A stretch of 52,994 nucleotides of DNA from a virus: positions 1-52,994 of IMG/VR virus record IMGVR_UViG_3300025869_000018; one strand, written 5' to 3'. This document shows, one piece after another, positions 50,634-52,994 of the stretch. Each line of letters begins with the position of its first letter. The stretch's first letter is position 1. The translations under genes and the position numbers were made by a program. The notes beneath the pieces were generated by a model that saw only the letters and a program-made list of their open reading frames with translations, did not search any database and was not told the origin of the DNA.

Positions 50634-50935
50634 AGATTTGGAAAATAATAGTTGGTATCTTAGGTACGATTGGAGCACTTTTTGCTGTTTCTTCTAAAAG
50701 TAAAGAGGTTAAAAAGTTAAAGGGTGTGATTAAAGAAAACAAAAAAGAAGAGAAAAAAGTTGAAAAAGAAATAAAGGTATTAGAGGAGAACAAACAATCT
50801 TCTAAGAAAGAGATAGGAAATCTCAAACGTAAATTAACTAATACAAAGAAGAATACTCAAAAGATGGAGAAAGCTTTTACAGAGGATAACTCAAATGAAG
50901 CTGTAGATTTTTTGAAGAAATTCGCTAAAAAATAG
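50630..50935 (+). CDS. Membrane-anchored coiled-coil protein, inner-spanin-like (101 aa)
   Basis: An N-terminal membrane helix (WKIIVGILGTIGALFAVSS, about 3-22) followed by an uninterrupted Lys/Glu-rich coiled coil to the end (KKLKGVIKENKKEEKKVEKE...). This is the shape of an inner-membrane spanin subunit or of a membrane-tethered structural protein. The gene at 51242, with a signal-peptide-like start and a C-terminal hydrophobic helix, could be a partner. No lysis enzyme is seen here, so the assignment is open. Confidence 0.6.
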   Translation: MKIWKIIVGILGTIGALFAVSSKSKEVKKLKGVIKENKKEEKKVEKEIKVLEENKQSSKKEIGNLKRKLTNTKKNTQKMEKAFTEDNSNEAVDFLKKFAKK

Positions 50936-50946
50936 GGAGAAATAAA

Positions 50947-51240
50947 ATGTCAGACATGCATGACTCACCATCAGATTATTCTGATTTTCAAAAAAAAGGA
51001 CATCCAGGAACATATATTTCTGCATCAGCAGTAGCAGACGGAATGACTGCTTATACAGGATCAAATTATGGCGCAAGTGCTGTTATAGTAAAAACACATG
51101 GAAGCGCTGTATTTCATTTATCAGATGGTGGAACAATTCCAGCTGCAAATCTAACTGCAGGTGTAATATATGATTTTTCAATAAGTAAAATAACTGCTGC
51201 AAGTAGTGCTGTAATTTATGTTCTTAAAAAGCATGGTTAA
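50947..51240 (+). CDS. Small beta-rich virion-type protein (97 aa)
   Basis: GGAG lies just before the ATG. After a 20-residue polar start (SDMHDSPSDYSDFQKKGHPG) the chain is a beta-sandwich of Ala, Gly, Ser and Thr: TYISASAVADGMTAYTG, ASAVIVKTHGSAVFHLSDGG, LTAGVIYDFSISKITAASS, and AVIYVLKK. I recall the HLSDGGxIxAxxLxxGxIYDxS pattern from small proteins of marine phages, probably decoration or head/tail accessory proteins. No named function. Confidence 0.65.
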   Translation: MSDMHDSPSDYSDFQKKGHPGTYISASAVADGMTAYTGSNYGASAVIVKTHGSAVFHLSDGGTIPAANLTAGVIYDFSISKITAASSAVIYVLKKHG

Positions 51241-51241
51241 T

Positions 51242-51577
51242 ATGAAATATTTGTTGCCACTATTATTGTCAGTTCCTTTACTTGGACAAGTAACTCTTTC
51301 ACAAGAAGAGATGTTAGGAATTGCTAACAATATCAAAGAACTACAACATTCTGATAGCTCTAAATCCGTACAGATTTCTATATATGAGGATTTAGTAAAA
51401 GAGATGGATAATCAAATAAAATCAGATTCTTTAATCATTGTAAAGAAAGATGAACAGATTGGATTGTTAAAGGAAAGAGATGTAGCTAATGAGAAGTTGG
51501 TAGACTTAGTTGAACCAAAGTGGTACGAACACAGATACCTTTGGTTAGTAATTGGGTTTATAGTAGGAAAGATATAA
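51242..51577 (+). CDS. Envelope protein with signal-like start and C-terminal membrane helix (111 aa)
   Basis: The best start is ATG 51242 (MKYLLPLLLSVPLLGQ), a typical signal peptide with possible cleavage before or after Gln; ATG 51233, overlapping the previous stop, is an alternative. Then comes a coiled region (ANNIKELQHSDSSKSVQIS..LLKERDVANEKLV) and a C-terminal hydrophobic helix (RYLWLVIGFIVGKI). Such a layout suits a periplasmic coiled coil held to a membrane, as in spanins. Together with the gene at 50630 it could form a lysis pair, but there is no lipobox. Overlaps terL by 1 nt. Confidence 0.6.
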   Translation: MKYLLPLLLSVPLLGQVTLSQEEMLGIANNIKELQHSDSSKSVQISIYEDLVKEMDNQIKSDSLIIVKKDEQIGLLKERDVANEKLVDLVEPKWYEHRYLWLVIGFIVGKI

Positions 51578-52994
51578 TGAAACCAGGACAATTAAAAGAG
51601 GTAATCAAAAGTGAATATAAGAAATGCGCTAAAGACCCTATATACTTTTTAAAAAAGTATTGTGTTGTCCAACATCCAATAAAGGGTAAAGTTCCATTTC
51701 ATCTTTGGTCTTATCAAGAACAGTCACTTAAAACATTTGAAGAGCATAGGTTTAACATTATTCTGAAAGCTAGACAGTTAGGTTTATCTACGTTATCGGC
51801 CGGATACTCCCTTTGGATGATGACATTTCATCAGGATAAAAACATATTAGTGATTGCTACCAAACAAGATACTGCTAAGAACTTAGTTACAAAGGTTAGG
51901 GTGATGCACGCTAACTTGCCAAGTTGGTTAAAACAAAAATGTACGGAAGATAACAAATTATCTCTACGATATAACAATGGTTCACAAATAAAGGCTGTTT
52001 CTAGCGGCGAGGATAGTGGTCGTTCTGAGGCTTTGTCTCTTTTGATATTAGATGAGGCTGCTTTTATTGATAAGATTGAACCGATATGGGCTGCTGCTTC
52101 ACAGACACTATCTACTGGTGGACAATGTATTGCTCTATCTACACCAAATGGTATAGGTAATTGGTTTCATAAGACTTGGGTTGGCGCAGAAGATGGAACA
52201 AATGATTGGAACTTTATTAGATTACATTGGAACTTACATCCCGAAAGAAATGATGAGTGGAGAGCTGAACAAGATAGACTTTTAGGTCCTTCCTTAGCGG
52301 CTCAAGAATGTGATTGTGACTTCTTAACTTCTGGACAAACTGTTATTGATGGTGTAATCTTAGAAGAGTATAAACAAATACACGCTCAAGACCCATTGGA
52401 GAAGAGAGGTGTTGATAGTTGTCTTTGGATATGGCAACCAGCAAACTATACTAGAGATTATGTACTAAGTGCTGATGTTAGTAGAGGAGATGGTTCGGAT
52501 TACTCTGCATTTCACGTGATGGATATAGAAACGATGGAACAGGTAGCAGAATACAAAGGTAAGATGTCAACAAAAGATTTTGGAAACTTATGTGTAAACA
52601 CAGCAACAGAATATAATAATGCTTTGTTGGTAGTAGAGAACAACAATATAGGTTGGGCTACACTACAACAATGTATTGATAGAGGTTATCAAAACTTATT
52701 TTACACAAGTAAAGATTTAAAGTATGTGGATACAGAACACCAAATAAATAATCGATATAGAAATCAAGATCGTAATATGGTGGCTGGATTTAGTATGACA
52801 ATGAAGACTAGACCATTGGTTATAGCTAAATTAGAGGAATATTTCAGAGAAAAGTCAGTAATTGTTCGTTCAAATCGATTAATTGATGAGTTGTTTGTAT
52901 TTATATATAACAACAATAAAGCTGAAGCGATGACAGGATACAACGATGACTTAGTGATGAGTTTCGCTCTTACTCTTTGGGTAAGGGATACTGC
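51577..52994 (+). CDS. terL: Terminase large subunit, gp17-like (3' end outside window)
   Basis: The ATP-driven motor and nuclease that fills heads with DNA. ATG 51577 overlaps the stop before (TAATG); 472 codons are visible and the frame runs off the right edge. ATPase domain: FHLWSYQEQ adenine motif, Walker A KARQLGLST (64-72, an RQLG form as in T4), Walker B LLILDEAAFI, and coupling motif STPNG. Nuclease domain: LSADVSRGDGSDYSAF with the first Asp, VVENNNIG with Glu, and GYNDDLVMS with the last Asp. All needed residues are present. A copy of the late-promoter-like motif is embedded at 52898-52917. Confidence 0.95.
   Translation, partial: MKPGQLKEVIKSEYKKCAKDPIYFLKKYCVVQHPIKGKVPFHLWSYQEQSLKTFEEHRFNIILKARQLGLSTLSAGYSLWMMTFHQDKNILVIATKQDTAKNLVTKVRVMHANLPSWLKQKCTEDNKLSLRYNNGSQIKAVSSGEDSGRSEALSLLILDEAAFIDKIEPIWAAASQTLSTGGQCIALSTPNGIGNWFHKTWVGAEDGTNDWNFIRLHWNLHPERNDEWRAEQDRLLGPSLAAQECDCDFLTSGQTVIDGVILEEYKQIHAQDPLEKRGVDSCLWIWQPANYTRDYVLSADVSRGDGSDYSAFHVMDIETMEQVAEYKGKMSTKDFGNLCVNTATEYNNALLVVENNNIGWATLQQCIDRGYQNLFYTSKDLKYVDTEHQINNRYRNQDRNMVAGFSMTMKTRPLVIAKLEEYFREKSVIVRSNRLIDELFVFIYNNNKAEAMTGYNDDLVMSFALTLWVRDT
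52898..52917 (+). promoter_or_regulatory. Internal late-promoter-like element in terL
   Basis: The 20 nt tatttatatataacaacaat equal 11103-11122 exactly. Here they also encode FIYNNN in the nuclease domain. It could start late transcription into the genes after terL (portal, head genes), which would lie outside this window. Confidence 0.4.

Noticed and set aside
52898-52994. An intron or split in terL
   Set aside because: The terL frame is continuous through all motifs up to the window edge, so there is no sign of interruption.

Overview
The window is a stretch of an AT-rich (roughly one third G+C by eye) tailed-phage genome of the T4-like myovirus type. The evidence is a set of recognisable T4-type genes: a gp55-like late sigma factor, a gp25-like and a gp6-like baseplate wedge protein, a gp61-like primase, the gp46/gp47 recombination nuclease (here fused), and a gp17-like terminase large subunit that runs off the right edge. 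The style (very long fibre and baseplate proteins, an S74 chaperone, a phage peptide deformylase, almost no intergenic space, stop-start overlaps of the TAATG/TAGTG type) is that of marine T4-like phages. The host cannot be fixed; genes use GGAG-type ribosome binding sites, two sigma70-like promoters are visible, and the phage tmRNA is the one-piece kind.

Layout. 1-2.9 kb: small unknown proteins, one broken zinc-ribbon gene, a peptide deformylase with a SEC-C tail, and several membrane proteins. 2.87-4.45 kb: a complete tmRNA, an Ala/Thr-rich protein broken by a tandem duplication, two small genes each behind a near-identical promoter, and tRNA-Gly(UCC). 4.5-11 kb: an accessory/regulatory operon with a DUF4338-like protein, a DUF262-HNH endonuclease, a GT-B glycosyltransferase, an HD hydrolase and the late sigma factor, closed by a strong terminator. 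11.1-27.3 kb: the baseplate/tail block (spike-like protein, gp25, gp6, a jelly-roll protein, a 2302-residue wedge-like protein, three further structural proteins). 27.3-32.6 kb: metalloprotease, a PDDEXK-like nuclease, primase, the Mre11-Rad50 fusion, and the only leftward gene, a ribbon-helix-helix repressor-like protein. 32.7-46.4 kb: a 4501-residue fibre with about 23 repeated modules, a cupredoxin-like domain and a C-terminal S74 domain. 46.4-53 kb: a large kinase/adenylyltransferase/ligase-like enzyme, small zinc-ribbon and membrane proteins, and terL.

Main points of interest. (1) A multi-enzyme gene, kinase + HxGH nucleotidyltransferase + ligase-like domain, whose ligase part is cut in two by an 11-nt tandem duplication. 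(2) Short tandem duplications recur across the window (7, 22, 11 nt breaking genes; 24 and 57 nt in frame). For the 7- and 11-nt cases, removing one copy restores a single sensible reading frame. (3) gp47 and gp46 are one polypeptide. (4) A phage tmRNA with an unusual tag lies close to a deformylase carrying a SEC-C tail, suggesting intervention at the ribosome. (5) An AT-rich motif (core ATATTTATATA) sits in front of structural genes next to a gp55 gene, and a 20-nt identical copy of one instance lies inside terL. All functional calls come from motif recognition by eye; no database search was run.
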